The translations under genes were made by a program, and so were the position numbers. The notes beneath the pieces were generated by a model. That model searched no databases, was not told the origin of the DNA, and was given only the letters and a program-made list of their open reading frames with translations. Shown piece after piece: positions 24,887 through 36,007 of a stretch of 64,000 nucleotides of DNA. Within the stretch, counting starts at the first letter, position 1. Each line of letters begins with the position of its first letter. This DNA is from Paragonimus westermani (lineage: Eukaryota; Platyhelminthes; Trematoda; Plagiorchiida; Troglotrematidae), in assembly GCA_008508345.1 (NCBI GenBank), contig QNGE01001308.1, positions 62,001 through 126,000 on the forward strand, written 5' to 3'.

Positions 24887-26265
24887 AAATTCAAAACGAT
24901 AACACCATGTTGCTCCTTTCAATCTGCGGTAGATTTCTTCCAGTCTCTACCAGTCTATTTGAAAGTTCGCTGTATGTAAGTTGGCGACGTGAAGTTACAA
25001 TACAATGTCCACCATCTGTGTATTGGTGCACGGAGTCCCACCACTGCTTGAGCAGTGGAAAGGCAGCAAACAGTTTCTGTTGTATGCATCCGCTAGGTTT
25101 ATGTTTTCTCCCAGCACTAGATTCCTTGTGACAAAAGAATCGCGGTTCGATCGTGGTATAAATGATCTCATAGATGGTTCTGTTTGTTTCTGACCAGTTT
25201 GGTCTCACCAACATGATCTCTCAGTCCCTTTTAGGACTGACAAATGTTTGTTAGTTCGCAAACCGATCGCAGTTGGTTGATCCATCCCAGTACTTGAGAG
25301 GAGAGAATCGCAAAAGCTAAGAGAAGTGGTTTTGTGAATAAATGTCTATCAGTCCAACATTCACTAATAAGTCGTAGTTTCCGTTCCACCGACTTACTCG
25401 ATATTTGTGAGACCCAGCTAGATGGGACCAGCTGATCACCATTTCGCTGAAAGTTACCATAGCCAACGACTTACAAAATCTGTCAATCCCTTTTGGGATC
25501 ATGGCGGATTCCTGTGAGTATGCAGGCCAACTGCGATTGGTTAAACGATTTCAATAACTGAAGAAAACGACGGAACATGATGGCAATAAAATGCAGTTGC
25601 TATGTTGTCACTTATGCTTGACGTGCGAAATAGTCTCAGTCAGTGTTGATCGCATTACTCAGGTCTGGTGCTTCCTACGTGTCTTGTCCACAGAGGACGC
25701 TGATTGATAATTAACTCATCTAAACGCTGCGTTTTTGGTAAACAACGAAGTAACGGAGAAGGTGAGGTCCGTGTTCAACTTCAATTTCTTCATTCGGGCT
25801 ATCCCGACCATTTTTTCCAGTCCCAACTTTCGTTTTCCTTTCGTCCATTGTATCAATCACACATGTTCCATGCTGGTTGGTTCTTGTTGCCGTTCCTTGC
25901 TTGGGGCGGTCCATTTACTATACCTAATAATTTCTCTTACCTCACGCTTCCCACGCTTGTTTTTTTATTTTCCTTAACCTGAGCTATTCGTGGTACACAG
26001 ATCCCTATCCATACATCCCAAGGTCCTTTCTCCTAGAGTTTATGCTTCATACAGTATGTAGGCCGGGCTATTTAGCAGCACAGTGTCAGTTGCTTATGTT
26101 GATATATGAACACAGGTGTCCTTTTTCATTCAGCCCTTGTAGTAGATTAGTATGGACAGCGATTCCACTTGCTAAGTGTATGTGTGCATTGGTTATTTTT
26201 AATTAACTGTCCCCAGCGATGAATTCGATTTTCTTCTATACACCTTTTTAAATTCCTACACGCAG

Positions 26266-26489
26266 GTGCCTGTATTTTCCTTCTCCCGCCTACTGGGTGC
26301 TGACGTACTGCTCGGTGTAGAAATGGTGAGCACCGGTGAAGTGGCCTGCTTTGGTCGTGATCGTTACGAAGCTTTCTTGCTGGCTCAAGAAGCGGCACTT
26401 TTTAACACTAACGGTCGATTACCTCGACCGAAGGAGAACATTTTTTTGTCTATCGGTAGTTATCGGCATAAGAAAGAATTATTGATCAG
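26266..26489 (+). CDS. CAD: CAD exon 7: end of second ATP-grasp half, start of allosteric domain
   Basis: Residues 697-770 plus two bases. Reads [37 protein letters not shown] and, after a poorly conserved spacer, [16 protein letters not shown]. The last block opens the MGS-like regulatory domain that in animal CAD binds UTP and PRPP. Acceptor cgcag ends at 26265. The donor is gtttgt at 26490, a weak match chosen because AG plus the c of exon 8 gives Ser in frame. Confidence 0.93.
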
Positions 26490-27788
26490 GTTTGTGAATA
26501 CCTTATTACAAGTATGTTATTCAACACAGTTGTGATTTTTTAGGTTCATATTTTGGTCTCTTTTAAGTTCCCTTCTGTGATATAGATCTCTTTCAATAAA
26601 ACCAGTTTGATTCATCCAAACCTTGCCTGGGGTAGGTCTATTTCTTCTCGACTTGAGGTTCCGCTTTATGCTTGTTCACTGTAGTTCATACGGTTTTATT
26701 TGAAACGTCATCGAGTGTCAACAACTTCTATGTAGTTTCAATGGACGGACGGATTTTCATAAGTTTGTGATGGCTAAGTGACACCAACGTCGTTTACTAA
26801 TCCTACTGTTGTCGCAGCTACGTTTGCCTTGGTCTGGGTAGTTTTACAGTATCCAATTCACATTTTACCAAACACTTCGTGAGGGTAAAAGCTGGGGAAG
26901 AACCGACCAGAATGAAACACTCAGCTGATGTCGATGCTATCGGGTAGAGTCGACTGCGATCAGACTGACATTTAGGCACTGTGCAAAACAGTGCTATGCT
27001 CAGATAAAAGTGGTTGATACTAGATGAAACGGGCGCAGTAACGCCAAACTTGTAGTACGATTTATGCTGTCGAATGTTTTCTTATCTCGCCAAGGCGTCC
27101 GCATTATTAAAGAGGCTTTGTACATGGATGTTTGCCACTTGAAAAGGTATTGCTCACAGTGCGAAGTCGATGACTACTTTCTAGTCTCTCTCTTCACAAT
27201 TATACTGGTGTTCAGTACTTAAAGTACTTTTTCACAGCCATAAAACAAGTTTCGACCAAGTATAGTGTGGACACTTGAATAACTGTCTGCGACTCAGATT
27301 CCCTTCCGTCACACTTGCCTCTACACAATTAAATTGCTATTCTGTTCTAAATATGGCAGTTGCGTTTTGTTAACGTGATGCCTCCCTGCGCGGTGATCGT
27401 TATTACAACATGAATGTTTTAAGTAGGTATATTATGGTGTAAGCTAAACAGGTAGGGAAATGCGTAAATCCTAAGAAAAATTAAGGTTTATCTATATCAA
27501 CTTATCTCAACCCTTTCGAAACTTCTCATTCTCAACCTTAATTTGCCAAGCGACTCACTTTTATGATTCAGCATCATTGTACACTGATTCGTCATTAATT
27601 TGCATTATCTTCTGACTGTTTACACAGTTTTTGTTTTCCATCACCAAGTACTCCATTGTTCCTAGCACACTTATTCTATCTACTCGACAGTCCATACTGT
27701 TTTTGTGTAATCACTCCGTGTAAGTGAACTACATATGTGATCGTTCAGGTTCACCCTCTCATTACTCTCTTTTTCTTCGTCCTACCAG
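26490..27788 (+). other. CAD intron 7 (1.3 kb)
   Basis: Bounded by gtttgt and ctaccag. No repeats or coding similarity recognised. Confidence 0.7.
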
Positions 27789-27920
27789 CATCACACAACT
27801 GTCCCGCTTAGGTTACCAATTGTTTGGTAGTTGCGGAACTGCGGATTACTATCAGACCCAAGGTATCTTGGTCACCCCCATTGAATGGCCGTATGAAGAA
27901 TCGGACGCTGCCAAGACTAT
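27789..27920 (+). CDS. CAD: CAD exon 8: allosteric (MGS-like) domain
   Basis: Residues 771 (split Ser) to 814 plus two bases. Reads LSRLGYQLFGSCGTADYYQT and VTPIEWPYEES, matching the regulatory domain (human LGYSLYASLGTADFY). Acceptor ctaccag ends at 27788; donor is gtgagt at 27921. The split Met codon (at|g) links it to exon 9. Confidence 0.93.
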
Positions 27921-28845
27921 GTGAGTATCGTGTTTGGTTAAATCTGTTTGTTAACAGTGTGTATTTGCTGCATTTCAATGACTCGGCAATAGCGCGTTAC
28001 TACTTCTGAGATGATGAGAGCTCAGCCAGAACGCATTTAATCTCGTCCAGCCCACTGAAATACATGCAACTAGGAAAACACGGTCGTCGGTATGTTAAAC
28101 CTGCTTGTTTGAAACGCACGCTGTTGAGTCGTATTGTTGCTTCCATACAGTAGTATTATGATGACAACGATGGGGAAATGAGTCTGTGTATATCGTCTAC
28201 ATGAGCAGACCACGTTTCACTCCTTTGTAGGAAATTTTCATATATTACAGCTTTAAACACTCTGTTCCCCGATGAAAGCTAAATGCGGCTAGTCGTCAGC
28301 AACAGTGCCATCCGGGTTTTCGCTATTTGACGGTTGTTCTCGTTAAACAGTCTTTCAAAATTGAAACATACCCAAATTCGTAAACTTCTGGATCACTCCC
28401 AGCTGGTAACCGTCAGTGACGATCGCAGTCACAAACCCTTTAAGTATTACTTTGCGCTTCCCAGAAGCAAAGTATAAGGCAAAAGGACGAACTGCTATGG
28501 CTAGTCGGTCACGGACAGGTGCCAGTTCTGTAATTTCATGGACTAGGAAGTCAAACATCGCTTGCTTGTTGTTGGTCTGTACCTTTATACATATCTGTGA
28601 GCACGAGCAAACCAACGTTTTGTTATATCCTCAGTTGTTTGGTTTGCGACATTTTGGTTAGAAAACTCTTTTTATCACCACTGTATCAATCGAAACCCTG
28701 GTTAATACCATGTTTTTTGTTGAGCAACTATTCATTTGCCTAGTTATCTTTCTGCCCGTGATGTCATTTAAACAATCTCATAACATTTGGCACGCTCAGT
28801 GTTTCTGGATGCTTCAGTAAATGAATGTATTATCCCACTCCTCAG
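27921..28845 (+). other. CAD intron 8 (0.9 kb)
   Basis: Nothing recognised. Open frames on both strands around 28355-28661 overlap each other and show no family similarity. Confidence 0.7.
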
Positions 28846-28982
28846 GAGCTCACAGTCGTTAGACACAGATATCCGCGAACGAACCGTTCAACAATATCTT
28901 GCTGAGAAACAGTTTGCTCTGATTGTCAGCCTCACACTGCGAAAGACTGGCTATCGACGCCCATCCGCTTTTGTCACACGCG
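28846..28982 (+). CDS. CAD: CAD exon 9: allosteric domain with PKA-type site
   Basis: Residues 815 (split Met) to 860 plus one base. Reads TVQQYLAEKQFALIVSLTLR, then GYRRPSAFVTRG. In human CAD the equivalent RRLSSFVTKG contains the protein kinase A site; the fluke sequence keeps the R-R-x-S pattern (28955-28966). The acceptor ctcag at 28841-28845 is preferred over the nearby cacag because it keeps phase with exon 8. Donor is gtaggt at 28983. Confidence 0.9.
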
Positions 28983-30946
28983 GTAGGTTTTGATTTTCTC
29001 ACTCGGTTCAAACTTGTGCAACTTCTTAGCCATTTAATGAAACGCAGGTTGTAATACTGTTGACCTAATTCATCACCTGGATTGTGCTCTCTATGGTTAA
29101 TTTCTGTGCGGCTGGTTGCGTATCAGCCAGTCGTCTAAGAATTGTCTTGAATCCAACATCGCTCTTCCTTTCTTCTAGCCAAACTGTTAAGGAACTACGT
29201 CTGTATATGGATACAATATTGACACGGTTGACCAACATAGAATTCATTGTCATACAGTTAGAACGATCGTTTAGAAGTAGATTGTTCCCTTTGTTCAAAA
29301 CTGTTGAGTTCATGGAACTGTGCGGCAATCCCACATAGTTCCGTGGTATATGTCCTTCATATGGGGCTCGACTGTTCCGATCACTTCGTCCACGAGTATG
29401 CTTGATCCCTGATTAACAGTAAATAGTGTATTAATATTTTAAATGAAAACAGAGGCATTTTATGCCAACGGCGAAGTTCATTCACAACCCACCTGGTATT
29501 GTCTATCTGGATCTCGATCTGAGGTGTTTTTGCATTATGCCTTCTTTTCCCCCTTTTTGCTTCTAAGTTGTTTTTTTCATTATTTATGACAGCTAAATAT
29601 CAATATCATCCGTTGATTCAATGAGGTCGATAAGGACAATAAGATAATCAGCCCATACTTGCAAATATTCTTACCATGATTGCGTTTGTTTCGCGTTTAA
29701 CCGAGTGGTTACCGTTAACCGGCAGATAACTCATGAAAGAAATTCTCATCTGTGACCAACGGGACTATAGTTCACCCTCTCTACAACGTACCCAGTAGCC
29801 GTTCCAGGATAGTAAATTTTTTCTTAACTGATTCCTACACCGAATTTATTTTATTTCTTGTCTTTTCGGTACCACTTTTTGTGCGTTTTTGCCCATAGTC
29901 GATAAAATTTTCATTCGGGCCACTCTTTTCAAGTCTATTGGTTGAACCGTCAACGACTTTCATTCAGTTTCACTGGTTGAGAATTTGCGCGTTTTTCGGG
30001 AACACATCATCGTCTGCTATGTGAATTCCTTAATGGGGTCTTTATCAGCTACCTGCCACTCGTTAGCATTTAACAGACGCGCGACGATATTCTTTGATCT
30101 GTTTTCTTAACAACCCTTGAATTTGTGATCGTTTCAAAAACGCTGTGGCAAGCTGTTAGCACCGTACGGTGTGAATGCTAGACTGTGGAACTTTTGGAGT
30201 GTGGCATTTACTGCCATAATTTGTGATGTTTCTCATGAAGTCTTGAGCGTCTGTGAGAGATCAGCGATTTCATAAGTTCATTCGGAGGTTGTCTCTGTAC
30301 ATCCAAAGTGCAGGGTGTTACTAAAAGACTGACGTAAGCCAGTGAGATGCGGAAGATAACCAAGGCGTTTGCTCCTTACTGGCGAAACATCTCATGGAAT
30401 TGAAGGACGTGTTTTGACCAACTTATACTATCTGTGGCTTTTCGGTATAAGCTTGGGATGGAAGATCTTGCAGTAATCGTTCATATTCTACGATGAAAAA
30501 GTTAATCAGTCAATGTTTCGTGTATCTGATAAACTTCGCGATTCGAAGATCTTTTTTGAAAAATGCGGTATCGGGTCGAACGTTCGCTCACCCCTAACGT
30601 GCGCGATTTCCGTACAATCACCAACGTGCAATCCCGTACGTTCCGCAAACTGTGTCCGCTCAAAGATTCAGCTTGATCGAAATTCGGATCGTCCATGCCT
30701 GTTGTGCGAGAACATGCGTTCAGTTTATGCCCTGAGTTCAAGTTGTTCTCAACAAACAATCTGTTTTCGAGCCGCATTGTATTATACCAAAGAGAGCTTA
30801 TTTCATTAACGTCGTTTTATAGGTAACTGTATTCACGGTTAATATCGGCTACACTTTCTTTTATTTTTACGCGTTTTTTACTTCTTCTCTTTTAACCTTT
30901 CCCATTTTTACTCTCACATCTTTCCTCTTTATATTCTTTCCATCAG
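28983..30946 (+). other. CAD intron 9 (2.0 kb)
   Basis: Ends in a long pyrimidine tract (about 30850-30940). No mobile element or coding similarity recognised. Confidence 0.7.
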
Positions 30947-31205
30947 GCTACATGACCAGGCGTTTAGCCGTGGAGACTAATGTCCCGTTGATCACGGACG
31001 TTAAAGTATTCAAGCTTTTGGCCGAAGCCTTGTACCGGCACTACGGTGGGCGGGTGCCGACCACAAAAGAAATCCGTTCCCCGCTGTTGCCAGTTCGTGG
31101 CAGTGGTGAAGTGTCCACGGACTACCGATTGCTTCCCATACAGTGCATCACATCAAATCAAATAATCTACCTACCCGGGCTGATTGACATTCATGTCCAT
31201 ACCAG
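30947..31205 (+). CDS. CAD: CAD exon 10: allosteric domain end and dihydroorotase start
   Basis: Residues 861 (Gly, split) to 946 plus two bases. Reads TRRLAVETNVPLITDVK at the end of the regulatory domain. A roughly 30-residue variable link follows, then YLPGLIDIHVHTR. The His-x-His at residues 943-945 corresponds to the metal-binding pair (human H1471/H1473) of dihydroorotase. Acceptor catcag ends at 30946; donor is gtttgt at 31206, giving the split Arg AG|A. Confidence 0.94.
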
Positions 31206-31343
31206 GTTTGTGCTCTTTATCCAACCGACTCCTCTACAAAACAACCCATATCTCCGGTTGACCGTGCCCCGCAATTGATTATGTGTATAGGTAACTCGCA
31301 GTGAGTGTGATACATCGTCCCGCTTTCTATTCCTGCTTTCCAG

Positions 31344-31659
31344 AGATCCCGGACATGAGTACAAAGAGGACTGGGGTTCGGCAACTTTGGCTGCTCTTGC
31401 CGGTGGTATAGTTGCTGTATTCGCTATGCCCAACACTAATCCAGCGGTGGTAGATGAGGCCTCATTTCAGGTGGCCGCTGAACGAGCAGCCTCTCGAGCT
31501 TATTGTGACTACGGGTTGTTCGCTGGAGCTACCGTGGACAACTTCGGGACAGTCGGCCAACTAAGTCGTCACGTCGTTGGGCTGAAAATGTATTTGAATG
31601 AGACATTCAGCACCCTGTCACTTTCTGGTCGACTGGATATCTGGCGCAAACATTTTGAG
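31344..31659 (+). CDS. CAD: CAD exon 11: dihydroorotase barrel with carbamylated Lys
   Basis: Residues 947-1052. Reads DPGHEYKEDW, TLAALAGGIVAVFAMPNTNP and GLKMYLNETFS. Lys1028 aligns with the carbamylated metal-bridging lysine (human K1556), and the NETFS loop is the flexible substrate loop. The exon ends HFE, continued by TWP in exon 12 as in human CAD (HFETWP). That continuity requires a phase-0 donor at 31660, where the sequence is gcacgt, hence a GC donor. Preceding intron 10 is only 138 bp; its acceptor is ttccag ending at 31343. Confidence 0.92.
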
Positions 31660-32058
31660 GCACGTTCGTTTCTCTTGTTGTTCGTCACCCCTTGTGTTCC
31701 CATATAAGCTGCTGTCTGTCTTCCGGTACCTTGTTGACGGAATAAGTCACTGTGAGTTTTAGGACGTTCCTCTTCGTTTTATTTCACGTTGATTAGGTGT
31801 GCCCTTTTTAAAATGTTTTCTTGGTCACTTTTCTTGTTGTGGTTGTCATGGCGCTGGTTGTGTTCAGTGCATCTGGTACTTAACTTTACGCATTCTCCCT
31901 CAGTTCCCGCCCATGGAAGCGTTCACCGTAGACTGCATAATCCATATCGTACATATAATTGATAGCGCTGTCAACCCCATTCGCCTTCATGAGTTTCATT
32001 TTTACTTTTATTCTGTTCGCTCATTTGACTCTTGGTCAACCGTTTCTCAATCGTACAG
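31660..32058 (+). other. CAD intron 11 (0.4 kb), probable GC-AG intron
   Basis: Starts gcacgt after GAG and ends gtacag before ACATGG. The nearest GT dinucleotides downstream (after GAGGCAC or GAGGCACGTTC) give phases 1 and 2, whereas the acceptor needs phase 0 to read the conserved TWP...HAEGET. Nothing else is recognised inside it. Confidence 0.75.
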
Positions 32059-32290
32059 ACATGGCCGACGACACGACCAATTTGTTGTCACGCTGAAGGT
32101 GAGACAATGGCAGCCGTTCTTCTCCTTGCTGAGCTCACTGACCGTTCGGTACATATCTGTCATGTGGCACGTAAAGCAGAGATTGAGCTGATAAGAAAAG
32201 CAAAATCTCGTGGTTTGAAAGTCACTTGCGAAGTCAGCCCGCATCATTTGTTCTTGACGAAAGACGACTTGCCTACCGTCGGTGGGTGGA
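32059..32290 (+). CDS. CAD: CAD exon 12: dihydroorotase, histidine ligands
   Basis: Residues 1053-1129 plus one base. Reads [20 protein letters not shown] (His1063, equivalent to human H1590), [20 protein letters not shown] (equivalent to the H1614 region) and [17 protein letters not shown]. All expected zinc ligands are present. Acceptor gtacag ends at 32058; donor is gtaagt at 32291. Confidence 0.94.
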
Positions 32291-33246
32291 GTAAGTTTTG
32301 GTTGATTCTCCATTTTTGCTTGTATGCCAATGGTGTGTGAGTTTTTCTGTCGCCTCTTCGTGTATGTGTCACACAAAACTTTATACATTCAAATCAGTTT
32401 CCATCATATGGATGAGTTATCTGATGCTTCTCACATACCTTCCAGAAAAATGAATCCTGGAAAGGCAACCGATCCTGTTTTTATTCGTACGAGCATATAC
32501 CCAGTGCGTACCATAAAGCAGCCAGGTTTGAACGGATCTGGTAGCCGACCTCTGTTCACGCTAGTCATGCACAAAGAGTGTTTGCGACACTCATCGTAAT
32601 ATCAAAGCGTCATTTCAGAATCGAGCGTTCACATGAGAGACGACCATTTGTACTGGTTTCTTCATGCTACCAGTCACCGCAAATCAATTTTATAGAGTTC
32701 CTCCATTCTAACTTTGACGGGGCTTTGCGAAGGCAATTTTTTACGATGTTGCCCTAATTGAACCGTTTCCCAAATGGTCCTCCCCTAACTTACAAAAGAT
32801 TTTCCTTTACTTTTCTCGAAATCGGCCTTTCAGAATTGCATCACACGTGGAAACTGTTACCGAATCGATAGACGCTCACCTTCCAGTCCCGTTTTTCAAA
32901 TTTGTTTATGTTACCTAGAATAGCCACAAGGGTCTTTTTATTTCTAATCCCCAACTGAATTGTGACCCTTAGAATGCATGTGGATCTCACATGATCATGC
33001 TAGATATCTGATGGTTGGGAACAGTGGTGGTGTTGTTTGTAGCTCGGGTTGATGGTTTTGGTATTCATATGTTCGCCGGGCTTGGCATTTAAGTTGCAAA
33101 CGTTTCATCACCCGGCGAGGTGATGAAACGTTTGCAACCCAAATGCCAAGCTCGGCGAACATATGAATACCATGCTAGATATTTTGAAAACAAAACCAAC
33201 ATCGTTGACTATCTGTGCGCTCGTAGTAATGAATTCCACTTTCCAG
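32291..33246 (+). other. CAD intron 12 (1.0 kb)
   Basis: Ends with a 54-bp inverted repeat (33059-33172) about 75 bp upstream of the acceptor, inside a 162-bp block between 12-bp direct repeats. The rest is unremarkable. Confidence 0.75.
33059..33172. repeat. 54-bp near-perfect inverted repeat with 6-nt loop
   Basis: Left arm 33059-33112, loop cggcga 33113-33118, right arm 33119-33172; only three mismatches over 54 paired positions. The transcript would form a long hairpin just before exon 13. The 12-mer catgctagatat occurs at 32997-33008 and again at 33171-33182, as if a 162-bp insertion had duplicated its target. The hairpin centre atcacccggcga is also present in the left arm of the PLE at 34.7 kb. 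The element class is unknown. Confidence 0.9.
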
Positions 33247-33765
33247 GTGAAGTTCGCCCAAGACTTGGCACCCTGGAAGATATGCAAGCTTTATGGGCGA
33301 ATTTGGATGTGATCGACTGTTTCGCCACCGACCACGCACCACATCTGGCCTCAGAAAAAGCCTCTTCAAATGCACCACCCGGATTTCCCGGCTTGGAAAC
33401 CATGCTCCCTCTGTTACTCACTGCAGTACATGAAGGACGCCTGACGTTGACGGATCTCGTGGAGCGGTTGCACGTTAACCCGAGACGAATTTTCAATCTG
33501 GTTGGCACCAGTGCTGGATCTTTGGGTGCAGGCGATACACCGGATCAATGCATGTTCGAGGACACATGGGTTGAGGTGGATATGAGTGCGGAGTGGTCTC
33601 TTCCAGGCGCGTTCCCTTTGGATGCATCTGACTCTTTCGTGCCTACTCATGGTACTCAAACACTGTACACACGAGCCGGTTGGAGTCCGTTTGCCGGAAG
33701 ACGAGTTCGTGGCAAGGTGCGACGCGTAATCATTCGTGGGGAATTAGCATTTGTGGATGACCGGG
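33247..33765 (+). CDS. CAD: CAD exon 13: C-terminal half of dihydroorotase
   Basis: Residues 1130 (split Ser) to 1302 plus one base. Reads [28 protein letters not shown] (Asp1158, the catalytic base, human D1686), [33 protein letters not shown], then [20 protein letters not shown] at the end of the domain. Acceptor tttccag ends at 33246; donor is gtgagt at 33766. Three open frames on the other strand here (81-99 codons) are shadows of this GC-rich exon. Confidence 0.95.
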
Positions 33766-34394
33766 GTGAGTGACTCTCTTGTTTCTTCGCATTAATGTGT
33801 GTACAGGGAGTTTGCTTCATTCCTTCTCTGCCCGTTTCTGACCTCCCTTGTGATGTATTGTGCTTGGTTGGCTGGTGTTTTGCGCACATTCGGTTAGATT
33901 CCATTTAAGTGTCATAACTCTGTCCCGTTGATTCAAAGAGCGGTTACCTATCTCCCCGTTTTAATAGCATTTCCTCTTGGATATCTTTTTACAAGGTCTC
34001 ATCGTAAACTAAGAAACCATAATACAAATGGAACTGTCCAACCTACCCCAATTATTAGAGTAGGTGACACGTCAATCTGCGTTTATCAATACGATGACAT
34101 GATACCAGTTTTGTGGCTGACTATGAGTTTCACACTGTCATAGTTCGAATCTCTTGATTTGGTATTATAACTGCTGGGTATATAGTACCTCCAGCTACTG
34201 GAATTCTAGTTTGGCTCTATATATGTGTGTGTTGTTTCTCATAGTGAAACTGGTATATTGTGTAATGGTCGGGACTGTCACCGAGCAGCGCTTGGCCCGA
34301 CTGTTAGTATTCAGGATATTCAGCAAGAAGGAGGGTCGGTAATTGGCTCCATCAACCATTAGCATCTTGATGAACAGTTGCTTAGCTCTTGTTG

Positions 34395-34500
34395 GTTCTC
34401 ATCTACTCCACGCACGCTGGTGCATCCGACCCCCAACTAGGCGTCTGGGTGATAATCCGGACACTTATCCACTAGACAACAGGGTCATGGTCCTTAGGGT
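34395..34500 (-). mobile_element. tRNA-derived SINE-like element, copy 1
   Basis: On the minus strand: a box A-like tgtctagtggataag, then about 40 nt later a box B-like ggtcggatgc, followed by caccagcgtgcgtgg. The same layout and the tail gcgtg.gtgg are shared with the copies at 34562 and about 50740-50840. The tRNA head most resembles an Arg-type sequence (ctaatggataag). Too diverged to fold as a functional tRNA. Confidence 0.5.
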
Positions 34501-34561
34501 TGTCTGAATGGTGAGAAAAGCCGTAGCTAAGAAAAGTAACTATTCTTGTAAACTCAGTGAC

Positions 34562-34680
34562 GTGCCCCTGTAGTCTAATGGATAAGAGTCTGGTTTACCG
34601 TTTCTACTCAGAAATTGTGGGTGTGAGTCTTCGTCGTATGTGGTTCAAAAAAATCTCAACAAGGTCTGGCCATTTGAGAA
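34562..34680 (+). mobile_element. tRNA-derived SINE-like element, copy 2
   Basis: On the + strand, gcccctgtagtctaatggat and the following aagagtctgg match the D-arm half of a tRNA (perfect box A, tagtctaatgg, at 34571-34581). The anticodon-arm region and a degraded box B (gggtgtgagtc) follow, then cgtcgtatgtgg. Acceptor stem and anticodon arm do not pair properly, so this is a SINE head and not a tRNA gene. The downstream limit is approximate. Confidence 0.55.
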
Positions 34681-34733
34681 ATTCAAAGCGGTTGTTTCCC
34701 GAAATAAACTTGTAAATAAACGTTAAAATTGGC

Positions 34734-34917
34734 AAACTGCACAATTTATCACCCGGCGATTTCCGTTACTTCTCATCAGATACATACTGCAATGTTGTTG
34801 TTTGTGTGACAGAATCGAACAAGGTTAGCGGAAAAGAATGCATGACTACACAAATCACTCATGCATGCACGCACGAGCACTGAAGTTGTTCATTCACCAC
34901 AGCTGTTTTAGACTGAC
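34734..34917 (-). repeat. Left inverted arm of the Penelope-like element
   Basis: Reverse complement of 36008-36191 at roughly 93 per cent by eye. The arm is an inverted copy of the element's own 3' end, including the last codons of the GIY-YIG frame, and includes the ctgatga core on the minus strand. Confidence 0.9.
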
Positions 34918-36007
34918 GACCATGTCCTCCTGTTGCTTCACGGCTCTCAGGCGCCGCAACTGTATGGTCTACCGGTACTCCACAAGCATGGAATACCACT
35001 GAGACCGGTACTTTCGATGGTCACTTCGGCTCAACATCGATTAGCACAATGGCTTGCAGGGCTTTCGAAACATATACGGTAATAATTTTCTCAGTGTATT
35101 AGAAAAGACGTTTGAAATGATGAGCGTGCTAGAGGGACTGAACGCCAGCGAACGTCACCTTGCGACTGTGGAGATTAATACTCTCTTCACAAGCGTTCCT
35201 ATGAAAGAAACAGTGGGAATAATTGTCCAGCGGATCGCTGGAAGCCAGTTGCAAATCGGTTTGCCCTCTTCGGAAGTAGGACGACTCCTGTTTACATGGA
35301 GCCTCAAATTTCTATTTCAAGAAGATTATCGATAGGTAGATGGTGTAACAATGGAGAGTCCGCTCGGTCCTGTTTTAGCAGACAGCTCTATGGTCCACCT
35401 TGAGGAAAACGTATTGTCAATAGCGTCCGAACATATGACTGCCAGTTCGATGTGAGACTGATCAATCTATTGTCTTTTTGGGCCTTCTCATAGCGCGACA
35501 ATCAGACTGCGCAATCGAAAGATCTGTTCACAAAAAGACCGCATAGAGTTGTAATGAAAATGCGTTCAATAAAACACAATCTTTGTTGTTCAACTCGATG
35601 GTTGTCATGCCGTGCGCACGCTCGTCACAATGCCTTATTTAACCAGCGGAATACCAATTCCTCCGGTGAAAGTTCCACTACTTTCATCTGCTATATCTCA
35701 CTGTATTCACCAGTTTCAATGTGAGTGCTATGCTACTTACATGTACGGAACGGAACAACAGTTGCACATTCGAGTTATTGAGCCTGTCCCGACTTGTGTT
35801 GATCGTGAGATGAAACAAGCCCCAGCACCTGTTGATGCGCAAACAGCCAACATTCCCGATCGCACGCTGACCTGTGAATATAAAGTCGTCATTACCAATG
35901 TTTTCCAAGTCATGTACATGACCAGCAGTCGATGGCTGCTTCAGTTGGCTGAGGCTGTAGCTATTCCAAAGTGGCAACCACTGCCCTGTCAACAGAAAGA
36001 TGTGATT

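Larger units (their letters stand above)
24181..26265 (+). other. CAD intron 6 (2.1 kb, with assembly gap)
   Basis: Contains a TA dinucleotide tract running into a 50-base gap of unknown sequence. Nothing else is recognisable, although 24891-25214 has open frames on both strands. Confidence 0.75.

Noticed and set aside
28846..28858. Alternative acceptor cacag a few bases into exon 9
   Set aside because: It would break the reading phase with exon 8, whereas ctcag at 28841-28845 restores a Met codon across the junction.
33175..33659. Three long antisense open frames across the dihydroorotase exon (67, 99 and 81 codons)
   Set aside because: They mirror the codon bias of exon 13 on the opposite strand and have no family similarity.
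34562..34640. A functional tRNA gene
   Set aside because: Box A is perfect, but the acceptor stem, anticodon arm and T-arm do not pair properly; better explained as a SINE head.
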